Assembly (NCBI GenBank): GCA_002914805.1 | Contig: JXTB01000828.1 | Coordinates: 4,980 to 68,979, forward strand | Direction of reading: 5' to 3' | DNA from: Parasponia andersonii | Taxonomy: Eukaryota; Streptophyta; Magnoliopsida; Rosales; Cannabaceae | DNA: 64,000 nt | Shown: positions 12,025 to 23,025 of the stretch, piece after piece | Position numbering within the stretch: the stretch's first letter is position 1 | Layout of the letters: every line of letters starts with the position of its first letter | Notes under the pieces: model-generated | What the model saw: the letters and a program-made list of their open reading frames with translations, nothing else | Told to the model about the DNA's origin: nothing | Databases searched by the model: none | Position numbers and translations under genes: made by a program

Positions 12025-13322
12025 TTTACTTTGGTCCAACTATTTATCTATCCCATGAATAAACTGTGTCTTACCTCTCGAAAATAACGAATTTATCTTT
12101 CTTTAGAGCTATCTAATACTGCAATCTTTAAAAAAATTGCTATTATTATTAGCTCTTGATAACCTTTATCATTAACCAAACATATATGAGGAAATACTTG
12201 TAATTTTTAATCTTATTTACTACCTGAGAATCATGTTCATAAATAACTATGGAATATATGATGTAATATAACCAACACAAAATGAATTACAACACTTCAA
12301 CATAAAATGGTAAATAAAATGACACATATGAATTCTAGATAGATAAATACTTCAACTAAAATAGATCCATATTATAACCATATAAACTTTTTTAATTTCT
12401 TACCTCTATTTTAAACAAAAATGATAATCAAATTCTTTCTTTTTATCTATGTTAAAATGAGCACGTTTTGAGTAAGTGCTAATTAACAACAATTTTAGAT
12501 AGAAAATATTAAAAGAGATTAATGTGAAATAAAAATCTAAGAATGATAACCTAAAAGTTACACATAAAAGAATGTGGACTTAAAAAAAATAATAGAAAAC
12601 ACTTTTTTTCCATAATAGAAAACACTTTTTTTCCATAATAGAATTAATATTAAGGAAGTTCATAAGGAATTTTGCTTTAAATAATTGAGTTTAGGATTAA
12701 TTGTACTAAATTATTTCGAATTTAAGAGATTTTGTATTAAAAAGCCAAAAAAAAGAGTATAACTTTTTAAAATAATTGATTACCGAAGTATTCCATAGTG
12801 GTTCCCTAAAAATAAAAAAGTATTCCTTAGTGGCAAACTTGTAAATTTTTCATATGTTTTTTTTTTTAAGTAAAAAGTACGACAGAAGCAAAAGAAAAAT
12901 TTTGGCATAATGGTAGGTACTCGCGTTCACTCTCTAAGAATTAGAGCATCTTCAATAAACACGTTAAATATCATACTAATACTAAATTTTAGCATTTGAG
13001 CGAGAAATAGCACACTATTTGGTATAATTTTTAGCATGTGCTATTGGTTTTGCTAAATATAGCACAAAGTATGACACATGCTAAATTTTTGTATGTGTTA
13101 TTATTTACAACATTACCACTATTTTATATATAAAATATTAATGTGTTTTTACAATATTATTATAATTCAATGTATGTATTTATTATTTTATAAAATTTTA
13201 TTTACATGTTTATCTTTACTAAATTATAATCAATTATAATTAATAGAAAAATATTTTTTATTTATAATTTTTGCATTAACTAATTTGTTCATTTATATAG
13301 AATATGAGTAATTCTAAATTGG
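12025..13322. repeat. Direct repeat copy 1 (about 1.3 kb)
   Basis: From TTTACTTTGGTCCAACTATT onward this stretch is repeated almost base for base at 13324-14608. It ends in GAGTAATTCTAAATTGG directly before the N at 13323. Differences from copy 2 are scattered substitutions, a 24-bp internal duplication at about 12590-12636 present only here, and a small rearranged stretch near 13000. It contains no gene. Confidence 0.93.
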
Positions 13323-13323
13323 N
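13323..13323. other. Assembly gap or ambiguous base (N)
   Basis: A single N sits exactly at the junction of the two 1.3-kb direct repeat copies. It may represent a gap of unknown size or an artificial contig join. Confidence 0.9.
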
Positions 13324-14608
13324 TTTACTTTGGTCCAAGTATTCATCTATCCCATGAATAAACTGTGTCTTACTTCTCGAAAAGAACGAATTTATCTTTC
13401 TTTAGAGCTATCTAATACTGCAATCTTTAAAAAAATTGCTATTATTATTAGCTCTTGATGACTTTTATCATTAACCAAACATATATGAGGAAATACTTGT
13501 AATTTTTAATCTTATTTACCACGTGAGAATCATGTTCATAAATAACTATGGAATATATGATGTAATATAACCAACACAAAATGAATTACAACACTTCAAC
13601 ATAAAATAGTAAATAAAATGACACATATGAATTCTAGATAGATAAATACTTCCACTAAAATAGATCCATATTATAACTATATAAACTTTTTTAATTTCTT
13701 ACCTCTATTTTAAACAAAAATGATAATCAAATTCTTTCTTTTTATCTATGTTAAAATGAGCACGTTTTGAGGAAGTGCTAATTAACAACAATTTTAGATA
13801 GAAAATATTAAAAGAGATTAATGTGAAATAAAAATTTAAGAATGATGACCTAAAAATTACACATAAAAGAATGTGGACTTAAAAAAAATAATAGAAAACA
13901 CTTTTTTTCCCTAATAGAATTAATATTAAAGAAGTTCATAAGGAATTTTGCTTTAAATAATTGAGTTTAGGATTAATTGTACTAAATTATTTCGAATTTA
14001 AGAGATTTTGTATTAAAAAGCAAAAAAAAAGAGTTTAACTTTTTAAAATAATTGATTACCGAAGTATTCCATAGAGGTTCCCTAAAAATAAAAAAGTATT
14101 CCTTAGTGGCAAACTTGTAAATTTTTCATACGTTTTTTTTTAGTAAAAAGTACGACAAAAGCAAAAGAAAAGTTTTGGCATGATGGTAGGTACTCGCGTT
14201 CACTCTCTAATTCTTAGAGCATCTTCAATAAACATGCTAAATATCATACTAATACTAAATTTTAGCATTTCAGCGAGAAATAGCTCTCTAATAGTGTGCT
14301 ATATTTGATATAGTTTTTAGCACGTGTTATTTGTTTTGCTAAATATAGCACAAAGTATAACACATGCTAAATTTTTGTACGTGTTATTATTTACAACATT
14401 ACCACTATTTTATATATAAAATATTAATGCGTTTTTACAATATTATTAAAATTCAATGTATGTATTTATTATTTTATTAAATTTTATTTACACGTTTATC
14501 TTTACTAAATTATAATCAATTATAATTAATAGAAGAATATTTTTTATTTATAATTTTTGCATTAACTAATTTGTTCATTTATATAGAATATGAGTAATTC
14601 TAAATTGG
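13324..14608. repeat. Direct repeat copy 2 (about 1.3 kb)
   Basis: Near-identical partner of 12025-13322, ending with the same GAGTAATTCTAAATTGG and then running on into unique sequence (TAGGTAAAG). The continuation beyond the shared end, seen only in copy 2, fits an unmerged overlap between contigs, or a true tandem duplication. Confidence 0.93.
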
Positions 14609-14830
14609 TAGGTAAAGTTAATTTTTATGATTAGTAATTAAATGATAACATAACAAGAGTATATAGTAGGAAAAAAAATTTATACATGAAGTTGATGTTT
14701 GAAATACAAAATTGCATTTCTTTTGGCATATATGCATTGGAACAAAATTAGTGTATGCTAAATTTGACATATCATATTAAATTTAGTATCGACATACTAT
14801 TTTTTAACATAATGCATTGGAGATGGTCTC
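14217..14830. mobile_element. Candidate MITE with degenerate terminal inverted repeats
   Basis: The left end reads GAGCATCTTCAATAAACAT and the reverse complement of the right end reads GAGACCATCTCCAATGCAT, a form of the GAGCATCTCCAATG terminus common in plant MITEs. Both ends are followed inward by TACTAAATTT and TTAGC motifs. No coding capacity was seen. Superfamily not assigned, and no clear target duplication was found. Copy 1 of the 1.3-kb repeat carries only its left part (from about 12946). Confidence 0.5.
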
Positions 14831-14998
14831 ACTTTATTTTTCTATTTTCCTCTAATCCATTTTTTCAATTCTTATTACTATTTTCACATTTTCTATTAAT
14901 TTATTTTTTTAATTATTTTCGTTTTCTAATCCATTTTTTCAATTCTTGTTATTATTTTCACATTTTCTTTTAATTTCGTCCTTTATAAGTAACCAACT

Positions 14999-15092
14999 GT
15001 CTAATACTATTGCACAAGCAACACAACATTAATCTAGATAATAGTATATATAAGTTACTACTAATAACTTGTCGTTTTTTCGAACTTCATTC
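14999..15092 (+). repeat. Dispersed repeat shared with 39139-39230
   Basis: This stretch of about 95 bp (TCTAATACTATTGCACAAGC onward) matches 39139-39230 with scattered differences. It also contains GTCGTTTTTTC (15071-15081), the motif that forms the inverted ends of the candidate element at 38917-40025. It is probably a fragment of the same element family. Confidence 0.6.
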
Positions 15093-15178
15093 ATATTGAT
15101 ACTTATACAGTTATTTATGTATACTACATAATCATTTTAGTGACTCAAATTAGTTAAATAATAATGTTAGGGGCACAA

Positions 15179-16059
15179 TAGAGATGTCAAATAGGTCAAG
15201 ACAGACTGATCCGTCCTGTTTTATTTCGGGTCTACACAGGTGACGGGCCGGCTTGGCCCATGAAATTTGCGAGCAAGGTCAGTCCGGGGCATAGAAGCTG
15301 ATAAGTAGGCCCAACCTAGCCTATAAACCTATCTTTATTTAGGTCATGATGGATCAAATCAACAACGGGCCGAACTATTTTAGCCCGTAGAGTTCTAATA
15401 TATTAGTAGACCAATTTCTTTTTGTTTTTTTTTTTTGAGTGGAAGTAGCCAAATTTGACCCACCCATTTAATCGAATTTTCACTTTTTTTTTGAATAATT
15501 ATTAAGAATAGATAAGTCTTTGTCCACTTGGCTTTGTACAAAGACTTTATTTTTAAGTATATCTCTTTCACCTAAAAGATAACTTTACACCCCTTCAAAT
15601 AAAAAATAAATAAATGATAGCTTTATTTTTTAAAAGGAAATTTGAGATAGAAAGATAACCGACAACTTTAATTTTATGTTTTAATATATATAACATGTTA
15701 TATATTTTAATCCATATATATTATTAATATAGATTTATATTTATATATTATGTACATATAGTTTATATTAATGAATCTGTGAAGTGTTAATTCGCTGAAC
15801 TGTAAACAATGTGATGTTACCATGAATCTCCGAAAGTTAACAAATAGCCAATCTTTATATTTTTTTGGGCCTAATTAGCCCAGCTCTGGGCAGCAGGCAT
15901 ATACTGGCCCATTGCAAGCTAGGATGATCTGGGCCCACGGGCCTCCAACTTGGCTTATGAATTTTGGTAGGCTAAGACAAGACGGGCCTAAGATCAAGCC
16001 AGGTCGGGATTATCTGATTTAACATCCAGGACAAGCTCAGGCCCAAATTTATATCTCTA
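15179..16059. mobile_element. Non-autonomous hAT-like element
   Basis: The element begins TAGAGATGTCAAATAGGTC, and the reverse complement of its end begins TAGAGATATAAATTTGGGCC, the form of many plant hAT termini. The flanks GGGCACAA (15171-15178) and GGCACACA (16060-16067) resemble an imperfect 8-bp target duplication. GC-richer subterminal stretches full of GGGCC/GGCCC motifs lie inside both ends, as in other hAT MITEs. No transposase frame was seen in its 881 bp. Confidence 0.65.
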
Positions 16060-16783
16060 GGCACACACATTTTTCACACAAACCCTACACATATTGACAA
16101 GGCATTGCCATCTCACTCATATTTTAAACCCTTCTTTTATTCATATTTTAAACCCATAATTTATGCCTTTTAACCCCACCCACCTTATTTCACACTCACG
16201 TATCTTGCCTATTTTTTTTTCCTTTTCATTTTCTTTTTTCCTTTCCTTGATCACGTTTTACGTTTCTTTCTTTTTTCCCCCTTTTTTTTTTCTTCCCCTG
16301 TAATACACTCTCTGTCAATGCATAGGCTGCAGCTGCACCAAGAATATTGGCTCTATTCTTCTCTTTATTCAAATTTACATATTGGATGCAACATTATTAG
16401 TTAACTGTAAGCATGATCCATTTTAGTTTCAATTTTTCTTTTGTAGAATCTCCACCTTTTTTGGGCTTATAACTTATGTTTCTGTCAAAAACATTCTTTT
16501 CATGGCTGTTATTCAATTTAATCTTTGAAACGGGAATTTAGGATTTTAGTGTTTTAGAGATTTAAAAAAATAAATACTCGTATATGTATGAATTAGTGTG
16601 GGCTAGTAACAGTGTTAAAGTGTTCTCATTTTCTTTATATAAATATGTTAAGTAATGTTTTGATTCAATGAATGAACCAGCTAATATATCTTGATTCATA
16701 TTATATTTTGGAACAATAAAGCAATTTTGTGGATTCAGCATTTCCACGATTGTTAGCTAAATTTCAACTCCCTTGTAGTTGAA
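16060..16783. other. Spacer, no gene seen
   Basis: Pyrimidine-rich and AT-rich DNA upstream of the FAR1-like pseudogene. It may include that gene's former 5' region, but no FAR1 or N-terminal homology was recognised here. Confidence 0.5.
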
Positions 16784-17582
16784 ATGGGTGGCCATGATAA
16801 AGTTCCATTTCTAGAGAAAGATTGTAGAAATTTTACTGGAAAAGTAAGATTTCTACGACTTGGGAAGGAGATGGCACTGCACTTCAAAATTATTTCTTGA
16901 ATATGCAAAGTGATAATACAAATTTCTTCTACGCAAAGGATTTAGATGAAAAAAGTCGAATAAAGAATATATTTTGGGCTGCTGCAAGGAGTAAGTCTGC
17001 ATATGGGGAGTTTGGTGATTTTGTAACATTTGACACAACTTATTTAACAAATAAATATGACATACCATGTGCTACATTTGTAGGGGTCAATTATCATAGA
17101 TAATTGACATTGTTAGGATGCGCGTTACTATCAAATGAGGATTTCGCTTTTTAAGTCTTGGCTCGCATGTATGGCCCATCGTCCTCTCTCTGCAATAATC
17201 ACAGATCAAGATAAGGCAATGCAAAAGGCAATTGAGATGACTTTCTTGGATGCACGACATCGGTGGTGCTTATGGCATATCTTGAAGAAGTTGCCAGAGA
17301 AACTTGAATGTTATACTCAATATAAGTCTATTAAGTCTTCCCTATCAAATATTGTGTATGATTCGTTAACAAAAAATGAATTTGAAGAACGTTGGAACGA
17401 ATTCATTAAGAAGTATGAACTTCATTCCAATGAGTGATTATTGAGACTTTATAATGAGAGGCAACATTAGGTGCTTATATTTGTGATTGAAGAACATTGG
17501 AACGAATATGAACTTCATTCCAACGAGTGGTTATTGAGAGTTCATAATGAGAGACAATGTTAGGTGCCTATATACTTGTGAA

Positions 17583-17805
17583 CAAGGGTGGAGGGAGATG
17601 GGGACCAATGGGGGTATATGTTCCCACTGGATTTTAGGTTTTTTTTTTTTTTTTTACATGTATTAAACTAGAAAAAAAGTGTGTATTTTCGCTAAAAATT
17701 GGCCAAAAATAGCCATATGTCCCCACTGAAATGTGGCCAAAATTGCACCTAAAGCTCTATTTATGCTATTACACCCCTGCTGAATAAATGTACTGGCTCC
17801 GCCCC
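17583..17805. mobile_element. MULE-like MITE with 10-bp target duplication
   Basis: This 223-bp insert is flanked by perfect copies of TACTTGTGAA (17573-17582 and 17806-17815). Its ends are CAAGGGTGGAGGGAG and, reverse-complemented, GGGGCGGAGCCAG, an imperfect inverted repeat of a type frequent in plants. A 9-11 bp target duplication points to the Mutator superfamily. It interrupts the FAR1-like pseudogene. Confidence 0.8.
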
Positions 17806-18365
17806 TACTTGTGAAGGATAATTTTTGGGCTGAGATGTCTACCATACAACGTAGTGAAAGCATGCATACATTCTTTGATGGGTATATAAATTCAAAAACC
17901 ACTTTGAAACAATTTGTAGAACAATATGAGAATGCTTTGCGGGATAAGATGGAGAAGGAACACCATGAAAATTTTAATTCCTTTAACTCACGGATCCCCT
18001 GCATCACTATGTATGAAATGGAGAAAAAAATTTCAAGATGCTTATACAACGACGAAGTTTAAAGAGATTCAATAAGAATTAATGGGTAAACTCTACTTTA
18101 AAATATCTTCAAGTAAAGAAATCAATGAAATATATTCAGGAGTTTGTTGTGGATGAAGATGTTCTAATCAGAGTGATAAAGCAGCTTGTTTCTTTCATTG
18201 TTTGCTTCAATCAAGAGATATATGGACTCAATTGCAACCGTACGCAGACATACGATTGCAATCCTAATCCATAAGAAAATTATTAGCATTCAGGATAAAT
18301 ACATTTTGTGGCGATGGAGGAAAGATGCGAAGAGGTGCCATATCAAGATAAAAATAAGTTATAAT

Positions 18366-20938
18366 TGTAAAATCAGATTAAAGTAAAAGGCAAAAGAGAT
18401 TTGTTTTAAACCAATGGCATTGTTATAATTTTGAATTTTCGGAATAAAATAATCAGAATATCTGAATTTAATAATCAGGTGCTATAGTTCCTATTAATTG
18501 CTTAAAAGGACCTCTATTTTCCTTTTTTCCTCACACAAGATCCTCGAAATCTACCAAAAATGTCAGTTTTCATTCAAGCCTTGCTGCCATACCACCGCAC
18601 ATCCAACCAGCCAATATACTAGCCTGCCATGACCTCCTCATTTCGACGAAGCCAAGCCGCTAGGTCTTGTTGGATTTCATCCCCGAAAAATAGAGATCGG
18701 CTTCTTTAAAATTTCTTGCCACCACGAGATTTTTGGGCTACCGGAATTTCATCAGACCTCTATTTGACTCACCTCTAGTATCATTGGATTCGTCTCATTG
18801 TTGCTGATATCTTCCAAGTGGTTGCATGTCAAAATCTATCTTCGGTAAGTTTTTACCACTTTTACCGTTTTTACCAACTATATAAAAGTGATATTTTCGT
18901 AAATTTTTGATTAGGTAATTATTTTATCCGAGGTAAATATATGAGGTGAAAAAAGATTAACAATCATGAATAATTATAGTTGGTAGAAGTAAAAATGGTA
19001 TCCGATAATGTATTAACTTTTAAATAGAAAAATGTGGTATTTTTATAACTTAGAACAGAAAGTAATATTTTTGCAAAACTAAATAGTGTTGGAGTAGAAT
19101 TTGTTACTATTCAGAATTGGCCCTTGGGCTAATATTGGAAAACTATTCCTTTCTGAAATATTATTACAAAAATACCATTTTAACAATTAATCAGTGAAGT
19201 TTGTACTTTTTAAATTATTTTTGAAAGTTATATTTTATAAAATAATTTTTCAATAATAATATTTTCTAAATATTTCAGAAATGTGTTATTTTTGCAAATA
19301 ATCAACAAAAATGATATTTTTCTAAATTCCATTAAAATGTGGTATTTATGTAATTCTCGGATTTTTGAGCGTGACTTATGCTCGGGACCTCAAAACTTAG
19401 TTTTGACTTCGAATTTGGACTCTGTGAGATTGAGACATGAATTTTGATATATAATACCACTATATTTCGTTATAGAACAAAAAAATTAGAATTTTGTGGT
19501 ATAAATTACACTGTTTTGTGTGCCACAGATCAATCTCACAATGGAATCCGTTTTTGATAAGGTATATATCTAACCTACCATTTTTTGGTACTTTAAATTC
19601 AACAGTGGCCTCCATTTCTCCATTTAAGACTCTAGTGGAAAAGTCACTTTTTCAAGTGGACTTACTAGAATCCAAAAACTACCATTCGAACATCCAAGTG
19701 ACCAACAGAAGTTTCTTCGGGTGTTATTAGCTTGGTATTATTACCAAATTGAGATAGGGATTCAATTACCTAATTTTATATCTGTTTTGATTATAGCTGC
19801 ATTAAAACTTATTTATGAAAAATCGTGATTTCACGAGAGTTTGACAAATTGTTGAAAATTGTTAGATTGTACTTAGGTTGGATTGTATAGATTATTCTAC
19901 ATATTTTTATATTGTGATTATAGGGCAAAATAACGGTATGTATCCCATGTTATAGTAAATCTCAGAATAATACCAAGATAGATTCTAAAACATGATTTGA
20001 TTCATGAATGCATGGTTATTTTGAATTGTTACATATTGTACATACTATAAGATCACATACTTAAGTTCCATTATTGCATCATAGTAGTTTAGATCACTGG
20101 CGAGTTACTACAGTGCTAGGTGAAAGACCTAGGCTCCTGTACAGGTTTTTGGTTGACACACCTATAGATAGTATCAGGATATTAGGTACCTCTGCTATAG
20201 AAGTATTATAGGGCTGTGATGGGACAATGAGAGCTCACTCATATACATGATTGATTTATAATATATACAATTATGTAAATTTCATTTTAGATTTTGAATA
20301 TGTGATAATTCTGGATACCAATTGTTTTATAAACTTATTTTAAAAAAGATGTTAATCATACAGATTTGGCAAAATTACATCTATTCAAAAAGGAAAATGA
20401 ATTTCTACTAAATATGTGAATGCTCACTCTCTACTTCTCATATTTTCAGGTGTATGTCTAATTAAGATAATAATTCTGATAGTCAGATGAGCTGCGTAGC
20501 TTGTACAGACAGTTTTACTCTAAGTTCCTGGTGGGTGTTCGAATATTATTATCCTTTTTTTATTTAGCCAAAATTAGTATGTGGATGTATGAGGATGATT
20601 TTGTTATTAAATTGAGTATTTAAAATAATAAGTGATTTTATGTAACACATTTTGGATATTGAGCTAAATATTTCAGTCAAACTCATTTTATTAAAGTTTA
20701 TGATTTCTCAACAAGATCTAAAGGAGATAACCGAAAATTTTCTTAAACTTTGATGAGTATTTTTCTTATGAAATTAAAATTAATAAGTGTTTTGGTGAAT
20801 AAGAAATTTATAATAATTTGAGGATCAAAACGAAATTATCTAATACTTAATTTCTCTTATACTTTGCAAAATTAATATTTTATTATATTTTCACCTAAAA
20901 TTACTAAAAGTCACAACTTTATATTTTCGATCGTGACA
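18366..20938 (+). mobile_element. Solo LTR (2.57 kb) inside the FAR1-like pseudogene
   Basis: The insert starts TGTAAAATC, ends CGATCGTGACA, and is flanked by the 5-bp duplication ATAAT (18361-18365 and 20939-20943). TG...CA ends plus a 5-bp duplication identify an LTR-retrotransposon product. There is no gag or pol inside and no second LTR, so it is a solo LTR left by recombination, or an element with an unusually long LTR. Blocks at 19330-19740 and 19790-20130 recur in the same order at 23862-24160 and 24175-24500, so both belong to one family. The superfamily is not certain; long LTRs favour Ty3/gypsy. Confidence 0.82.
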
Positions 20939-21822
20939 ATAATAATTGGAGTGAGATGCCCCAAATACATCAGTTTGATAAAATGTGTAATTTATGTTAT
21001 GAAATTGTAGATTTGGCTGCAGGTGATGAGAACAAATGCAATTTTGTGATAGAGATGATACATGATCTCAAGGAAAAATTAGTATCAAATAATGATGTTT
21101 GTGGAAGTAAGAATAAGACACAAAATAGTGAATTTGGTGATGAAATATCAAAAGAGGGTTATCAGATTCATAGCCCGTCTGCAGTTCGAAACAAAGGTCA
21201 TCCCCCATTCAATCGAAAACAATCTAAGGTTGAGCAAATTATTCGAAGAAGAAAACGAAAAAAAATTCAATTGGAGTCAAATGGCCAACAAGCAAAGAAG
21301 GTTAGTGTGTTTAAGACATTAAAAGAAAACGAAAAAAATTTCGTACTTCTTTTCAATATATTTTTCAATTCTTTGTTTTTTCCATTATATTTTGCAGTTC
21401 GACTTATATGCTGATATTTCCCCATTTTTCCCGTCTTTTTTTTGAAGGCCAATAGGAAAAAAAAAGGTGAGGAAATTGCTAATACTGGACAATTTACTCA
21501 TGAATATAGTGCTGATTACATTGCAACACTGAAAGATAACTTGGTTGAGGTTAGAAAAATAGAAAATATATGTAATTGCTATTAAACTTACTGTGTTTTA
21601 TATGTTCTGGATTTTAATGTCTGTCTGTTTTTTTTTCAATTATAAATATAGTCTCTCCAAATTCCTCAAGTTGCATGTGGCAATCGTTTTATTGATGGAG
21701 TTTGTGGCTATCCACTTCAAGCTCATGGACAAGATAGTGGCCCTAATAATGCAACTCATGTTGAACCTTCTTCTGCAAAATATTTCCATGCACAGTGTAC
21801 TCCTTCCGGCCATTTTTCATGA

Positions 21823-23025
21823 ATTATAATCTTTGAATATCATGTTGTATATAATTACAAGCTTCATTTCTTTTTGAACTTTGGCTTTCGTCTTTAGGAT
21901 TTTAATCTTTTTATTTGGGGGGACGCATATAGTTTGCAGTCTAATGCAACCTAATTTACTTGTGAACATTGAACAACTACCTAAAAGCGTCAGTCAAGAA
22001 CATGTAATAATATTTTTCATTTTGTTTATATGGAATCTATTAGCTTTCATTTAGTAGTTTATTTTTTTTCATGTTATTTATTTGCAAAATTGTGTCAATG
22101 AAATGAGTCGGGGGATATTCAAAGGGCATGCAATCAAGTGATGAACCATTTCACTAAGCCTAGATGCTTGAAGCTACATTAGATACATCACTTTCTTTTA
22201 GATACCATTGTAATGATTATTTTACATATTTCAAACTTTGCAAAAGTTACAAAACACAATATTACAGATTACTTTGTTAAAGACTAGCTTTTTGTTTTTG
22301 CATATTTGTTGCCAGAATTTGCTTCTGTTTGTGTATATATATATATATCTGTATATGGTTACTAGTTGATAGCCTAATTTGTCTGCAGGCTTACGCTTCC
22401 AAACCCTTCCTGCGTCTAATAAAATAGAAGAAGACACGTTGATTGATAGACGTTTGTTACATAGGGAAGCATCATACTGTGTAGCAAAAATTCTGAGGAA
22501 AAAATAAACACGTAGCAAAAATAGAATGTAACAAAGACAAAGAAACAATATTATTCAAATCAAACTAAAATCATATCTCATCACACCAATAAAATGAAGT
22601 CCTGTCACATAAAATACTAATTAAAATCTGGAGAATATTAGCATTAACTAATTCATGTTAACGTTGTCAATGGAGCAAGCCCAACCATCCTCTCTAACTC
22701 TGTGACCTTTTGCGTCATTCCCTACTCTCTCTCAATCTCTATTTTTATCGTTTACTGATTAGAAACCAAGGCCCCATTTGGCATTTGGCGCATAGGATTG
22801 GGATTGAGATTAGGATAAATTATCCTAATCCTATATTTGGTGAAAATTTTTGACCGGACTAGTAGTCCCTTGACTCAAAATAATTTGTATATTGTGGGAT
22901 AAACAATCCCCCAACATCATGAGATTATCCAGGATTATTTCTTCCAAAAACCCCGCTCTTCTTCTGAGAGTTTACATCACCCTTTCCTCTTGGTCTGACA
23001 TGCCCTTTCCTCATGTTGTCGTAGT
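21823..23025. other. Gap with one possible MITE end
   Basis: No gene was recognised. At about 22772-22990 the sequence begins GGCCCCATTTGGCATTTGG and contains GGATAA/TTATCC motifs typical of the ends of small plant DNA transposons, but a matching right end was not found. The LTR at 23026 may have inserted in or beside it. Confidence 0.4.

Larger units (their letters stand above)
16784..21822 (+). pseudogene. FAR1/FRS-like (MULE-transposase-derived) pseudogene
   Basis: Pieces of a FAR1-related protein appear in order: MGGHDKVPFLEKDCRNF, FFYAKDLDEKSRIKN, FGDFVTFDTTYLTNKYD, AIITDQDKAMQKAIE, HRWCLWHILKKLPEK, MSTIQRSESMHTFFDGY, DKYILWRWRKDAKRCH, then QFDKMCNLCYEIVDLA and a basic SPSAVRNKGHPPFNRK tail with further exon-like pieces to 21822. 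FAR1/FRS proteins are transcription factors domesticated from MULE transposases; this could also be a MULE remnant. It is broken many ways: a one-base loss near 16865, stop TAA at 17101-17103, lost bases near 17150, a partial internal duplication (17391-17465 versus 17498-17568), a 223-bp MITE (17583-17805), and a 2.57-kb solo LTR (18366-20938). The SWIM zinc finger region near 18190-18270 is scrambled. Removing the LTR and one target copy restores KISYNNWSEMPQ exactly. A functional product is not expected. Confidence 0.88.

Noticed and set aside
14755..14973. Phe/Leu-rich plus-strand frame
   Set aside because: It translates poly-T and TTATTTTC repeats at and beyond a MITE end; low complexity only.
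16562..16747. Minus-strand frame of 61 codons upstream of the FAR1-like pseudogene
   Set aside because: AT-rich chance frame without recognisable motifs.
22231..22548. Minus-strand frame of 105 codons
   Set aside because: It includes a TATATA run translated as YIYIYT; no family resemblance and no splice context.
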